Part shown: positions 29,961-42,129 of the stretch, in pieces
How the letters are laid out: each line of letters starts with the position of its first letter
Position numbering within the stretch: the first letter of the stretch is position 1
Made by a program: the position numbers and the translations under genes
Notes under the pieces: generated by a model
Told to the model about the DNA's origin: nothing
What the model saw: the letters and a program-made list of their open reading frames with translations, nothing else
Databases searched by the model: none
Source of the DNA: Plotosus lineatus
Taxonomy: Eukaryota > Chordata > Actinopteri > Siluriformes > Plotosidae
Length of the DNA stretch: 64,000 bases
Assembly: GCA_024760905.1 (NCBI GenBank)
Contig: CM045733.1
Span: forward strand, 68,411,001 to 68,475,000
Reading direction: 5' to 3'

Positions 29961-31051
29961 TACTACACTTCCTGGACATTGAGATTGCTGCAGTGAAAAA
30001 TTAAGATTTCAACCTGTGTTTGTGGTAATTCTTCTAAGTCTAAAAAGCTGCAACTTTCACCAAAATTTAGACTGAAAAAGGTATAAAGGTATCTAGAAGA
30101 AGTATTCAGGGATACTGAAGGCATTGAAATAAATATAAATACTACCAATTTTTATAGCTTTCAAATTTAAAAAGACTTTTCTGAAAATTCACAAAAAAAT
30201 GTTCTCAACCCACGAATGCTTCAAGCGGCTAAATTAGTCCAGTGGAAGTCCGCCATTCTGGATCTTCAGGGTTGTGTTTGTGATTGTGTTAATTGCTTCG
30301 AAAGCTTAAATTTTACTTTGAAAAAGTGCTATTGAAAATAGACAGAGAAAGCACATGTAAAAGAAAGGTGTTTAAAGTACCCCAGAAACACTGGCAGGTC
30401 TGAATGAGCAGAATGGTTCGTTGATGCTGAAAGTGCTAGTAATCGCTTTGTCTTGTGACTAAAAGGGGTCCACGCAGTGTCGTAATTAGAAGCGATCGTA
30501 CTCCACACAAAGCCTATTATAGCACTTGACATTTCACTGTATGGAATTAAGTTTTTGGCTTTTTCACAGCAAAAGAAAAAGGCCACAGGCTTTCAGGGAA
30601 CGGCTGATGAGTCTGCAATTAACTCAGCAAGGCACTCCAAATAGCAATCAGGACTCCAGACATTTCTCAGATCACGGCACCTCTGCAGTCTCCGTCAACA
30701 CAAAGATACAGGCTCTACCTAAAGGCGGAGCTAGCAATAGAGAATTCATTGATAGATGTGTGAGACTGGTGTTATCAAAGTAGCCCAATGCCTTTAAGGA
30801 GAAAAAAAAAAATAAAAAATAGATTATTCTCTAATACGTTTCCTGAATTCATTCTGAAGCAAATGAAGAAAAGCTTAAGTTTTCAGTTCACTCCTGTCAG
30901 TCGCTGATTCCCTCATTCATTAGTAAATAACAAGCGCAAAGATTAATCACACTGAGAGCCAATCAAAACACATTTAGTTGTTAAATGTCCATAATCTAAG
31001 CATGAATCTGTTCAATCGGAGGCCCAAAATAAAAACCATGCAACTTTAAGT
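29961..31051. other. Unassigned sequence
   Basis: No gene or known repeat recognised. An 85-codon frame at 30526-30783 has no family features. Confidence 0.4.
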
Positions 31052-31059
31052 GTTTAATG

Positions 31060-32418
31060 CAGTGCTTTTTAATAAAGGTGGAGCGTGTATGACCCTGGGG
31101 AACGTACTTTTCTCGAATTGTGTACGAGAATTAAGTGTAATTGCACCTCCACTCCAGTAGTTGGCTGTGGTGCTCTCATTGTCACGCTATGGTGTAGTGG
31201 TTTTTCCGCAGGAGCAAACGATATGAAGCGCAGTAAACAACTCCTCAAGAAACAACATGGAAACCTTTCTAACAGGAACGAAGAGAAAGGTGGAGAGAGA
31301 CGGAGATATCAAGACATAAATGAGTTGAATGAGTTTAAATAAGGATGTTTTTTTTTTTTTTTTAATTTCAGGCCCATGGTGCACTTTAAACCTTTTCTGT
31401 TACAGATTAAAAAACAAAGTTAATGAAGTTTTTCTTTATTGTAAGTTGAACTATATTTCTTTCTTTTTTGTTGTTGTTGTTGTTAATAAAGATGCAATGT
31501 TATGCAGAGGTGTACTAATAACTATTTTATAGACAAATAATACTATTTATCATCGCTCTCAGAGCGTGAAATGTTTTTTTTTTTTCTTCCTAGGGGGGGC
31601 GCCACAGAAAATACAGTGATACCTCAGCTCACGAACATAATTGGTTCCCAGAAAGTGTGTGTGAGGCGAAAAGTTCATCTTCCGAACATTTATTTCCCAT
31701 AAGAAACCATTAAAATGAGAATAAGCCGTTCCCAGGTCCCCATAAAACATAATTTTCTACTAAATAAGCCTTAAAACTACACAAAAATATACCTTATTTT
31801 ATGTATAATAAATGTGCTATTGTATTGTAATTAAAGAAATAAACTGTACTGTATAATAAAGTGGTTTTATTGACCTTTGTGATGGTAGTTGATGGCTTGA
31901 TGGAATGGAGTGGGAGGAGGAGGGAGGGAGGGACTTACTGTTTGGAAGGAGTGTTTGGAAACGCCTACTGTTTGGAAACGCCCTTAGCCACACACGCACC
32001 CTTAATAGCTTCCTTGTTCTTAAGGATGGGAGCAATGGTAGACTTAGCGTACTGGTACTGGGACGCTGAGTCACACAAACGCACACCTCGTTCGTGTTTT
32101 TCAATGATCTCCGCCTGTGGTGGCGTCTTTTTCGGTCCCATAATAGCAAAAGTACACTCAATATGGTCCAAAATGTCTATCAAACACAAACCACTTCCGC
32201 ACTCAAAGAAAGGGGGTGACGAACTGTGACGCCGTGAGCGTGCGTCAGCTTCTCGTGGCCGCCACCGTGGCGCCGTTCGACCGCGTGGTTTGATTCGTCC
32301 GCCGAAAACTAGTTCGTCAGCAGAGACAATATGCTCGCAAATTTAAAGTTCTTGAGGCGAAAAGTTCGTGAGCTTAAGCGTTCGTCAGCGGAGGTTTTAC
32401 TGTAATTGAGAAGCACTG
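31060..32418. mobile_element. hAT-like non-autonomous element hosting a pogo-like insertion
   Basis: Inverted ends CAGTGCTTTTTAAT (31060 on) and ATTGAGAAGCACTG (to 32418), flanked by 8-bp near-identical repeats GTTTAATG (31052-31059) and GGTTAATG (32419-32426); an 8-bp duplication is the hAT rule. Without the nested 789-bp element it is about 570 bp. An 85-codon frame (31085-31342) was not recognised. Confidence 0.68.
31614..32402 (-). mobile_element. Non-autonomous pogo/Tigger-like transposon, twin 2
   Basis: Same 789-bp length and ends as the copy at 29121-29909, with TA on both sides, and only scattered base differences by eye. The same helix-turn-helix remnant lies at 31965-32189 on the minus strand. 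It sits inside the right end of the hAT-like element. Confidence 0.88.
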
Positions 32419-32426
32419 GGTTAATG

Positions 32427-33155
32427 CCGAAAAATATGACATCGCGACACAACAAAAGTGCGGCTCAGACAATTTCGTGCTTTGAATTATCGAGAAGAAC
32501 TCAGTATTTTTGTATTAACCATGGATGGGAAACATTGTAAACAACCGCACAATTTATTAAATTACCAATCAGCATTGAATATAGACAGGCAGACATTAGA
32601 CAGCTATCAAAGTCATGCTCCATGCTTCAGGGTCATTGCTCAGGAGCTCCACAATAAATTGGTACCCTGAAGCATCCACTGCTATTACGTCCCTGAGAAT
32701 TTACATAATAAAGCAACAGAGAAAATGTTGGCATTTTATCACAGTCTTGTAATTGGCAACGTCTTGTAATGTCTCATGACCATGTTGAGCTCAATTTTCC
32801 CATGAGTGCAAGTGTTCCTTATGTAAATAACATCGATGGGCAGGGCATTCAGCCCTTGACTTCAGCACATCTGTTTATGGTTGAGCACATCATAACTGAA
32901 TATTGATACTGATACATCAGTCCAGTATTTTAATACTGACTTTTCTTTACCAGGTTTCCAAAGTGGTTCACTGGTTAGCCAAGATGCCTCAGTACCCATA
33001 CTGGTCCCTAGTGGCTACCGAAACTGGTAGTATAAGGCTCCTTTCTTTGCACAGTAAAGTGTACAGTGTAGTGTCGGTCCTACATGTAGCGCTGTATTGG
33101 TGATCACGAGTGTTTGGCTTAGACTTGTGCAGTAAATGATCTTATGTAAAACCAA
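32427..33155. other. Unassigned sequence
   Basis: No gene or repeat recognised. Confidence 0.4.
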
Positions 33156-33159
33156 AAAC

Positions 33160-33460
33160 CGATCCTAAGGTTGGGGGTTCAAGCCACGCTGTCAGCGGTT
33201 GTTACTGCTGTCCCCTAGTGCGGCTAACTGGGTTATCAAAGGCCGGCCAGGTCTCTCACTGTCTATTGTGAGAGACATGATAAAGAATCATTGCTGACTC
33301 TCGTCAAGAGTAGGCTACATAGCCGTCAGCGTGTTTCTGTGCTGTGATGACCTGGCGAGCTGTCCAGGGTGGACTCTGCCCTTGTCCAGAGTCGGCTGAG
33401 ATGGGTGCAATCTTCCCTGTGACCCTAATTAGGATTAAGCAGTTCAGAACATCAATGAAT
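33160..33460 (+). mobile_element. Group-B SINE, 5'-truncated
   Basis: Starts inside the head at CGATCCTAAGGTTGGGGGTTC, has the body GCTAACTGGGTTATCAAAGG and the L2-like tail GGCGAGCTGTCCAGGGTGG to CCTAATTAGGATTAAGCAG. Confidence 0.85.
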
Positions 33461-34095
33461 TTGCTTTTCTTTGAGTTGTACCAAGTGGTCTAATAAATTT
33501 GCTAAATGTTTTTCACCATTATACTGGAACCAAATTAAAATATCCAGATTCCACCCATGTACACGCAAAAAAACAAAAAACAAAAAACAAAAAAACAAAA
33601 AATGAGACAGATACGCTCACTGACACAGACAGGTGTGGATATAGTCAACTATATTTTGTGCTACAGAAAAGTAAAGACCAAATTAACAAATTTAAATGTA
33701 ATACTTCAACATGTCCAGCAGGTGAAACCTAGACCCACCAGAATTGAAGTAATGAGAAAAAGATTGGTGTGACTTGAGAGTAATTGGGAAAAAGAATGGA
33801 TGACGAAAATCATAATAATGAAGATATCTAACAAATAAATAAATAAATAAATAAAACTTCCTGCTTTTTCAGCTGCTTGCTGTTTTGACTCCAAATTGAT
33901 TGTGGCTTTGTATTTAGTCTGACTAACACATGTTTAGGAAGCAGGCTTTGTCCACGTTCGTCAGTGTCTGCAAACACAAAGTGGAGCCATATGGAGAAGT
34001 CTTCTGGGCTTCCTACACTCACCGACCAGCCATCTCGCATCTTCCAAATTTCAAAATAAATGAACAAAATACATATAGGCTAAAATTCTGTGAAG
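33461..34095. other. Unassigned sequence with A-rich and AATA repeats
   Basis: A/C-rich run CAAAAAACAAAAAACAAAAA near 33566-33600 and (AATA)n at 33833-33856. No gene recognised. Confidence 0.45.
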
Positions 34096-34096
34096 G

Positions 34097-34442
34097 GGCA
34101 ATGGTGGCCTGGTGGTAAAGGTGCTGGATCACTGATCCCAAGGTTGGGGGTTCAAGCTACGCTCTCAACGGGCTCTCACTGTCCCACCCCCCCCCCCCAC
34201 AGTGCAGCTAACTGGGTCATCAAAGGCTGGCCATGCCTCTCACTGTGTATGGTGTGAGGCTGTAAAAGAACCTTTGGTGACTTTCGACAAGAGAAGCTAC
34301 ATAGCTGTCGGCGTGTTTCCACCCTGCGATGATCTGGTGAGCTGTCCAGGTTGTACACTGCCCTCGCTCAGTGTCGGCTGGGATGGGTGCCAACCTCCCT
34401 GCGACCCTAATTAGGATTAAGCGGTTACAGAAAATGAATGAA
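34097..34442 (+). mobile_element. Group-B SINE, full length
   Basis: A box TGGCCTGGTGGT, B box GGTTCAAGCTA (one or two changes), a C-run at 34187-34198 in the body, and the L2-like tail ending AAGCGGTTACAGAAAATGAA. Confidence 0.88.
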
Positions 34443-34555
34443 AGGATGTGACGGATGTGTGAAGGATCAATGGTGCAGAGATTATGCGGTCATTAACATT
34501 CTATGAATGCATGGTGAATTGTAGAGTGGTGAGATCTTCATCACTAAGGGTAATA

Positions 34556-35486
34556 CAGTGGTACCTCAACTTACGAGTGTCCCTAATAACGAATTTTTCC
34601 ATGATACGAGCTTCAATCCCACCAAAAATCTGCCCCATCCAACGAGCAAATTTTCTACTTACGAACTCTGCTGGGGAACTGGCTTTTCTAGGATGATTAG
34701 CCTTGTATTCTTCTTTGTGTATTCCTCCGTGCGCCAAGAATACCTTGTGCAGTGCTTCACAAAATTATTTTCTGTTATGCCCCCTATAGGAACAAAACAA
34801 AACAAACACCCCCCCCCCCCCCAGCACACGACTATAAATAGTGTTTACTGCATTTCATATCGTTTGTTTGGTGCTTTTTCACTACACCAAATAAAACAGT
34901 GATAGTGCCACTGCCACCCAGTGTAGAGGATGTGCAATCACACTTATAAAGCTGGTCCACCAGTATGTGAAAAAAGCACCAAGCACTCTCCTATTGTGGA
35001 TCAAGTCGAAAGAGATCAGCGACGATGGGAGTGCGGCCGAGCAGCAGAAGACAAGTGATCAAAATTAGTGAAGAGAAAAAAAAGTTAAACAAATCCAAAA
35101 AAATAAAATAAATGAAAAAGTAAAAAGTAAAAAAAAAAAAAAAAAAAAATAGTAGTGTAAGTTAATGTGAAGTGCTATTATTAAGTTCAGACGCACTTAC
35201 TATATTGTTTATTGACTGATTGTTTATTCTTGTTTTATTATTATTTACAGTATTATTAATGTTACTTTACATGTGTTATTAATTTTGAAATGTTTACATG
35301 TTTATCTTAAATAAATTACGTCAAAAATACATGTTTGTGTCAGGTTATATGAGTTCGGGAGGGGGCTGGAACGGATTAATTGGTTTTCTATTGTTTCCCA
35401 TGGTAATTTCTGTTTCATCTTACGAACGTTTCCATTAACGAGCTCACCCTCGGAACGGATTAATTTCGTAAGTCGAGGTACCACTG
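34556..35486. mobile_element. pogo/Tigger-like non-autonomous transposon, complete
   Basis: 931-bp element between TA dinucleotides (34554-34555 and 35487-35488) with about 21-bp terminal inverted repeats: CAGTGGTACCTCAACTTACGA and the reverse complement of CGTAAGTCGAGGTACCACTG. Contains a C-run (34809-34822) and an A-run (35130-35149), no intact coding frame. It is the complete relative of the fragment at 3544-3809. Confidence 0.87.
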
Positions 35487-35488
35487 TA

Positions 35489-38035
35489 ATAGTAAATAAC
35501 AAAGGATACAAGATGAAGCAGACAACACAGTTATTACATTGTACCCCATCATCTTTAATTATCATCATGTATTAGAGCTGTCACATAGCAACAGAAAAAG
35601 TAATCCATAAAGCTCCCTGAAAGAGAAGCCGTACATGAAAAATATCAATCTTAATATTCACTAAAATAAATACTGAGTTTACAAAAGTTGTACAACTTAT
35701 GAAGAGATTTACAACACATTCATGTTCAGAACTTTTGCCTTCGGGGGTTCATACTCAATGGTGTTTGACTTTTATCTTTGTGTTTATTTGTAAACTTAAG
35801 AAGGATCAATATAGCATTTCAGAGAATAGGTCTTTAATGGGAGGACACATGGAGGACGTATCCCCGCTCCTTCCTCTTGCTTACTCCAGCTTTGGTGTCA
35901 TACTCTAAAACTGCTGGAATACATTACTGTTAATGAGATCAGAAATTCATAAAACTACGAAGCATAAGTCAGTAAATCATTGTGCACTGCTGACGTTCGC
36001 TCGGTATTTGGCAGTCATTGAGGGAAAGATTTCCACACATTTTCGAACGTGTCTCTTGATGTCAGTGTCTGTTATGCTGAGAGTCGAATGCATTCTCATC
36101 AGCAAACTTCACACTGACACGAGTAAAATAATGCGAATGATTTTTTTATTATTATTATTATTTTTTTCATGATTGCATCTGCTACTAAAATTGCTGAGTG
36201 CTCAGTGACTCATGGTCAACGGGTGCTACATAATTAAAAAGTTTGAAGTATTAGAGTGGAACCAGGCATTAAAATAATTTTCCAGACTGCTTGTTGTTAA
36301 TTAACATTTATATAATTAATTAAAACAATTTTTATTAATACACAGCTGAGGTTGATGTTGCACCAACTCATCACAAGTACCATGAACTAAAGAGTACTTC
36401 TAAACTAAGCGGATTCCTATGGCATCCTGGGAAATTTCATATTCGGTACCAACATGCCCAGGGGGGAAAAAAAATCTAATTAAATGGTTTACTACATTCG
36501 CATTTAAAAAAAATGGGAACTTTGTTGGTTTTCAGTTCACTTCTCAGTCTTACAGTCAAGATGAAATTCAGTCTGGTGGTCGGAGTCCAGCCTTCATGCG
36601 ACCGTAGTAAGGATTAAGTGGTTTGAAAAAATGACTGAGACTTCTGGAAGTATTTTTTTGAAGTGCATGAGAATGATTAGAAGCTGGTTTGTGACCATGT
36701 ACATGTTTCGAATGAATATCTCAGCAGGATGTTGTCGAGTATGACGCAGTGCCCTCCAGCATAGACACTGACTGTTACATTATTCTGCAAGAATAATACC
36801 TCAAACTGAAGCAAGTGTTGAAGCAGTCCACTACCAAATTTCTTGAATAATAAATATTCCTATTTACAGCAAAATGAAAACACAGGCCAAGCTCTGGCCT
36901 TCAGCATATAAAGACCACCGGCTAAAAAGCACATAATTTTTTACCTTTTGATATGTACCTGTGAACAGGGTTAGCTTTGCTGGAGAAAATGAGAAAACAC
37001 ACAGAGGGGCTTTCCCCGTTCGAGCATGTTCAGTGGTACAGAGCCATCAATGCTAATGTTTGTTCACGAGATTTCTGCTCTTTTTCTATAAAACAACACA
37101 GTACCACAATTAACACTTGACCAAATGATCACATTTAAGGAATTTTCCCCCATTCTTTTCTTATAAATTTGGTCTTTGATAAAATATTAGCAACCAGAAT
37201 ACTGCATTATTTATGAAAACTATAATCAGTATCTTTTTAAAAGTGCTAGAAGTGCTTTCATTGCAGAAGAGGTAATTATGTAGGACTAAAACTAGAGCAT
37301 GAGGTGAACGTTTACTTCTAAAGGGTTTCCATTTCTATTCTATGCTGCTGTATGGAAACTGTTCGGACTTGTGTCCGTTCTTCCACCTGAAATGCCTTCC
37401 TCTGCTGAAAGGAGTGGATCCTGAAATGTGTTCTGATTTTTTTTTTTAACGATCTCTAATCTTACTGTTTAATAAGAAGCACAGTTGAAGGATGACAGAA
37501 ATCTTTAGTCTGTCAGCTGCTAATATTCGGATGGTTAAAAGCAGGATTTCAAGCATGGCCAGATTAGTGAGTAGAACTCATCTCCTGAAGACAATATGAA
37601 TGTTTAAAGCACATGGATAGGGTTTTGTTCTGTAGAAAATTAGAGATGATGTAGGACGCCGTCGTATCAGATGCATCCTTGATTACAGGAGACAGGCACT
37701 GGATGGAAATGACTGTCAAACTAACTGCTTGTAAAAAATATGTAAAGAACCACCTTTGCCCAAATGAATATAGCTAACTTATTTCATGCTTATAAGTATG
37801 CTCAGGTAGGCTAACATTTCTGAATGAGACTATTTCGTCTGAAAAAAAAAACCAAAAAACAAATAAAACAAACAAAAAAAAGAAACCACAGACATTAATT
37901 TAATGGACTGAACTTATAAGTGAATGTGAATGTAAGCGATCTCAGCAGTAGCCCCTCGTTTATCGATCACTGTACTCTATAGAGGAAGCTTTTGCAGTGC
38001 TAATATTTTAAAAAGTAAAATAATTTATCTACCAG
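35489..38035. other. Repeat-poor unassigned sequence
   Basis: About 2.5 kb with almost no recognisable transposon, unusual for this window. A faint SINE tail trace lies near 36572-36625 (GTCGGAGTCCAGCC, AAGGATTAAGTGG). No coding exon was recognised; non-coding function cannot be judged without comparison. Confidence 0.4.
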
Positions 38036-38372
38036 GACAGTGGTGACCTGGTGGTAGAGGGCTGGCTTACTGATCTGAAGGTCAGTGGTTCAAGCCCCAC
38101 TATCACTGGGTTGTCACTTCTATCCCAACAGGGCAGTGAACTGGGTTATCAAAGGCCGGCCATGTCTCTCACTGTCTGTGGTGAGAGGCTGTCAAAGAAC
38201 CATCACTGACTTTCGAAAAGAGTAGGCTATTGGGTTGCCGTCAGTGTGTTTCTGCCCTGTGATAGACTGTTGAGCTGTCCTGGGTGTACTTTCCCGTCGC
38301 ACAAAGTCAGCTGAGATAGGCAGCAGCTTCTCTGCGACTCTAATTAGGGTCAACCAATTCAGAAAATGAAAT
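38036..38372 (+). mobile_element. Group-B SINE, diverged
   Basis: Head TGGTGACCTGGTGGTAGAGG and GGTTCAAGCCCC, body AACTGGGTTATCAAAGG, tail GTTGAGCTGTCCTGGGTG and CTCTAATTAGGGTCAACC. More mutated than the other group-B copies. Confidence 0.82.
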
Positions 38373-38687
38373 GAACTCATGTTCCAACTCTATCGTCCAA
38401 AGGCATGGTTACTGTTGCATGTATTGTCACCAGGTATTAATCAAAAACTGGATAGGAACATTTTGTTGTACATAGTATTTGTAGAATATTATACTCTTTT
38501 ATGCTTGTTAATGTTTTTTTGGACACTGAGGAAAAAAAACCCGGAATTTGTCAGCAATGTGGGACTCCGATTAAAACCATTGCAATCTAACACAATGTCC
38601 TGGTCAGTAGAAATGATCTCCTGATTATAAAGTCTGCTTAAATATTTATCACAAATAATTCTCATCAAATCATATTTGGGCAAGATA

Positions 38688-38735
<48 letters not shown>

Positions 38736-38936
38736 CACATGGAACATCAGCAAATTGTTAACATATCTGGTCAATAAACATTAGAAATAAGTACATCCTT
38801 GAATATAAATCAAATACCTTTGGCAACATTGTTCACAAGATCTTGAAGAGCACATAACTATGCTCGATCCACAAATCAGTAATTTGTTTCAGGACTCTGT
38901 GCTTGAGTTTATGCTGCGAGTGTGAGGATGCTAATG
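38373..38936. other. Unassigned sequence with (TAA)n
   Basis: Includes a perfect trinucleotide (AAT)n run of about 15 units at 38691-38735. If the frame at 38937-39067 is a real terminal exon, this would be its 3' UTR; no clear AATAAA was found close by. Confidence 0.5.
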
Positions 38937-39067
38937 CTAAGCGATGACACCTTCCAGTTTCTGCCCCGATGGCGTGTAGTCAGAAGCAGGATTCCTGTGA
39001 CTCTGTGTCATTCTGAACGGGCAGTTTTTCTTGTCCGCTGTTGTTTCCATTGTGTAGAACTGAGTAC
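38937..39067 (-). CDS. Possible terminal coding exon of an unrecognised gene
   Basis: Minus strand: a T-rich tract and CAG (39070-39068) form a good acceptor. The frame then reads TQFYTMETTADKKNCPFRMT, followed by QSHRNPASDYTPSGQKLEGV and IA before a TAG at 38937-38939. The peptide has exon-like composition (balanced, polar, varied codons), unlike most frames nearby. It would enter in phase 1. No domain or family was recognised and no upstream partner exon was identified, so it could also be a chance frame. Confidence 0.35.
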
Positions 39068-39609
39068 CTGAAAAAAAGTAACAACAAAAAACATGAGTTT
39101 CTTTCCTGGATGAGACAGCTCTTCTCTCCCAGTTGAGTGAGTGGCTCTGATGTTTCACTCCGGAATACTGTGCCGGAGTAATGACACTGTAATGGAGAAG
39201 TGTATGAGGTGAATTGCAAGGGCACCGAAAACACTGGCGCCTCTCATATTCCACAGCTAACCCACTACCGCTGTGATAGAAATGACACCATAAAATGTAT
39301 TTCCTGTTCTGTAAGGACTATTATATCACAGGGAACGGAATTTGTGATAAAAGTAAACATGGGGTATAGTTACAGACACAGCATATGCACAGTTGGGGAA
39401 ATAAGTATTCAAAACATCAATTAGTTTTCCATTAAAAATATTTCCGATGTAGCTACTCATAAAATGTTGAGCAGACATCGAGTATTCATGCAAAAAAGGA
39501 AACATAAACAAAACTTTAACATCCCAATCCTAAAAAGTTAAATTGAATAAATTGGAATGTCAGAAAAACCTACTGAACACAGCGAGATTACACAAATTAG
39601 TTCTTCTAC
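39068..39609. other. Unassigned sequence
   Basis: Nothing recognised; would be intron if the preceding exon call is right. Confidence 0.4.
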
Positions 39610-40320
39610 CCGTTCATTCATTTGCCGAACACTTTAATCCTACTAGGGTCACGAAAAGGCTGAAGACTCTCTCAGCCGACTCTTGGCGAAGGCAGGGTAT
39701 GCCTTGATCTGCTTGCCAGTTCTTTGCAGGGCCAACACATACATGCAACCATTTATACTCAAACCTACAGACAATTTGGAGTACCCAATTAGCATAATGT
39801 GTCTGGCAGTGGTGGCCTACTGGTATAGGGCGCTGGATCGCTGATCCTAAGGTTGGGGGTTCGAAACCCACTCTCCACAAGGTTGTCACTGTCCCCCCCA
39901 CTGCAGTTAACTGGGTTATCAAAGGCAGGCCATGTCTCTCATTGTCTATGGTGTGAGGTTCATGTAAAAGAACCATTGCTGACTTTCGTAAAGAGTAGCT
40001 GCATACCCGTCACCGTGTTTCTGTCCCTTATTAAAGGGTTGTGTCAGGAAGGGCATCCGACATAAAAAAACCCTATGCCAAATCGAATATGCAAATCAGA
40101 TGATTCACTGCGGTGACCCCTGAGGAAAAGGGAAAAGCCAACAGGAAGAAGAAGAATTAGCATAATGTGTATGTTTTTGAAACGTGGGCAGTAGCTAGAG
40201 TACCCAAAGGAAACCCATGCAAGCACAGGGAAAACATATGCAAACTTCACACAGAAACACCCGTGCTGAGCTCAGAACTCGAACCCAAGACCTTCTGGCT
40301 GTGAGGTGGCATGCTAACAA
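39610..40320 (-). mobile_element. Group-C SINE split by a group-A SINE
   Basis: Left half 39610-39802 (tail and body, CGTTCATTCATTTGCCG, CTTTAATCCTACTAGGGTC, CAATTTGGAGTACCCAATTA) and right half 40155-40320 (GAAACCCATGCAAGCACAGG, GAACTCGAACCCAAGACC) are one inverted group-C SINE. Confidence 0.8.
39803..40154 (+). mobile_element. Group-A SINE with 16-bp target duplication
   Basis: A box TGGCCTACTGGT, B box GGTTCGAAACC, body, then the LINE-type tail GTTGTGTCAGGAAGGGCATC, GGTGACCCCTGAGG and a GAAGAAGAA end. Exact flanking repeat AATTAGCATAATGTGT at 39787-39802 and 40155-40170 proves insertion into the group-C SINE. Confidence 0.93.
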
Positions 40321-40960
40321 ATAAAGGCTAGAAAATTAAATTTAGCTGGGTTTGTGTAGGTTGGAAGGTGAGTAGGAAAGTTTATATCTGAATTCAAGTA
40401 AACAAACTATTTAGCGCCAAACAATCATGCAAACATCCTATGATGTATAGAGTCAGGTGACTCTCTCAAGACCTTCACAACAAGACTCTTCAGCAGCATA
40501 GTGATGGCACTTGATACGAAAGGATTTCTCTAAATGTTCCTATAAGCACAATCATGACCATTACCTGCAAGTGGGCGCAGCATCACTCAATAATTCAACC
40601 ACTCTTTTTCCTTTAAAGATTTCTAATTGGCCACTCAGAATAATAGCCCAAGAGTTAAGGACCACCTGAAAGCGCTGGATGAGGTGAAGACGACAAAAAG
40701 AGAAAAGAATAGGCAATGCACTTCACAGCTATATTCTTCTTTCTTGATCAGCTCAGAAGCGTCCTTACTGAATCAAAGGCATGAATAAAGCTTATAGATT
40801 AGGGAAAATGTAGTGTGTTCAGATGAGACAATAAAGAAAAAAAAAATCAATCTTTTGAAAGTCCTATGGTTGGCTGTATAACTCTAAACTATCATTGATA
40901 CAGAAAAGTTAAGAGATAAATGCATCACGGTATGGAAATTTTTGGAGATTGCACTGGTAT
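40321..40960. other. Unassigned sequence
   Basis: No gene or repeat recognised. Confidence 0.4.
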
Positions 40961-40961
40961 A

Positions 40962-41745
40962 CCGTATTTGACGTGATAAGCACCTATTAAAATGATTACC
41001 AGTGGAGTGGGACGGTAAGTGCTTATTACAATAGAGGTGGAAAACATGAAAAATAACAGAACAATAGAATAGTTTTGTAGTATTTTCGTTATTCATTTTG
41101 TGGTATCAACCAAATTACTTACATGAAAGCTGAAAATAAACAGAAAACAGCATAATTAAAAAAAAAAGACCCTTTAATTTTCCCTCCTGATGCTGTTCCT
41201 TTAAATATTTTTCCCCAGATGTAAAATCGAGCAAATCAACATGAATGTCAACTTTAGCACATGGCACATTGAAAAGCACATGGCCCAGAGTCGTTAAATG
41301 TATGAAGTTAGTGAGTAGGAGAATCGGGTGAAAAATACTCATCACCTTCTGATAGGTCCATATCTGGCTCATCGCTCCATTCATTCAGAGCATCTCATAG
41401 TTTTGCTGTAGCAGTTTCTCATGGTTCATCGGTCGTTGGACATTTTCCAAGACAACAGCAAAATATTTTCCTTTTTTTAAAGCACGGCAGAACAATCAAA
41501 TGTGTTGTTACTGATGAACATTATAGACATTCCCCAGTGGCAAGGGGTCTTGAAATACCGTGTAAACTCACTTTTACAGGCAGTGAATGCCTCATTTTAC
41601 CCTTACAGAGACTGATCCAATAAAATTGGTAAGTTTGATCTCCCATTTTGCTCGCAGTACACATGGGCGGTTATTAGACCTAAGATATAAAACAGGGGTG
41701 GGGGGGGGGCTTATTGGAGCGGGGTGCTTATTACGTCGGATACGG
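40962..41745. mobile_element. DNA transposon with CCGTAT termini
   Basis: About 784 bp between TA dinucleotides. The left end CCGTATTTGACGTGATAAGCACC is the reverse complement, with two changes, of the right end GGTGCTTATTACGTCGGATACGG. Subterminal GTGCTTATTA motifs recur inside both ends (near 41017-41027 and 41709-41733). The G-run at 41698-41709 is in the right end. No transposase is visible; superfamily unassigned. Confidence 0.75.
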
Positions 41746-41747
41746 TA

Positions 41748-42100
41748 AATGGAGTCGTATTTTGGAAAATACTTGAAAAGAATCTATCATCCACTGTACA
41801 ACTGAGAATGAGAAATGGCTGGATGACCCAGCATATACTGCAAAGAAACCTTTCAATTGAATGGCTCAAAGCAAGAAGAAAGTTTAGTCACATTTTGGAT
41901 AAAGACATGTTTATACTACCAAGTACTGTAATGGCAAAAAAAAAAAAAAGTGTTTTTTAATTAACCAATTAAAATGCTCAATTCTACATGACTCTGGTAT
42001 GAAATGATCATCATGTTTCTGCAAGAATGGGGTCAGTTGGCCAGGAATTGTTTTTATTTTATATAAATTATCTATATTTCATTTGTCAGCGACATAGCCT
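41748..42100. other. Unassigned, possible decayed transposase
   Basis: A 78-codon frame (41724-41960) contains GWMTQHILQRNLSIEWLKAR, faintly like the region before the last catalytic block of Tc1-type transposases. Too weak to assign alone. Confidence 0.3.
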
Positions 42101-42129
42101 TATTTTGTTGTCACCAGTTCAACTTGTTC

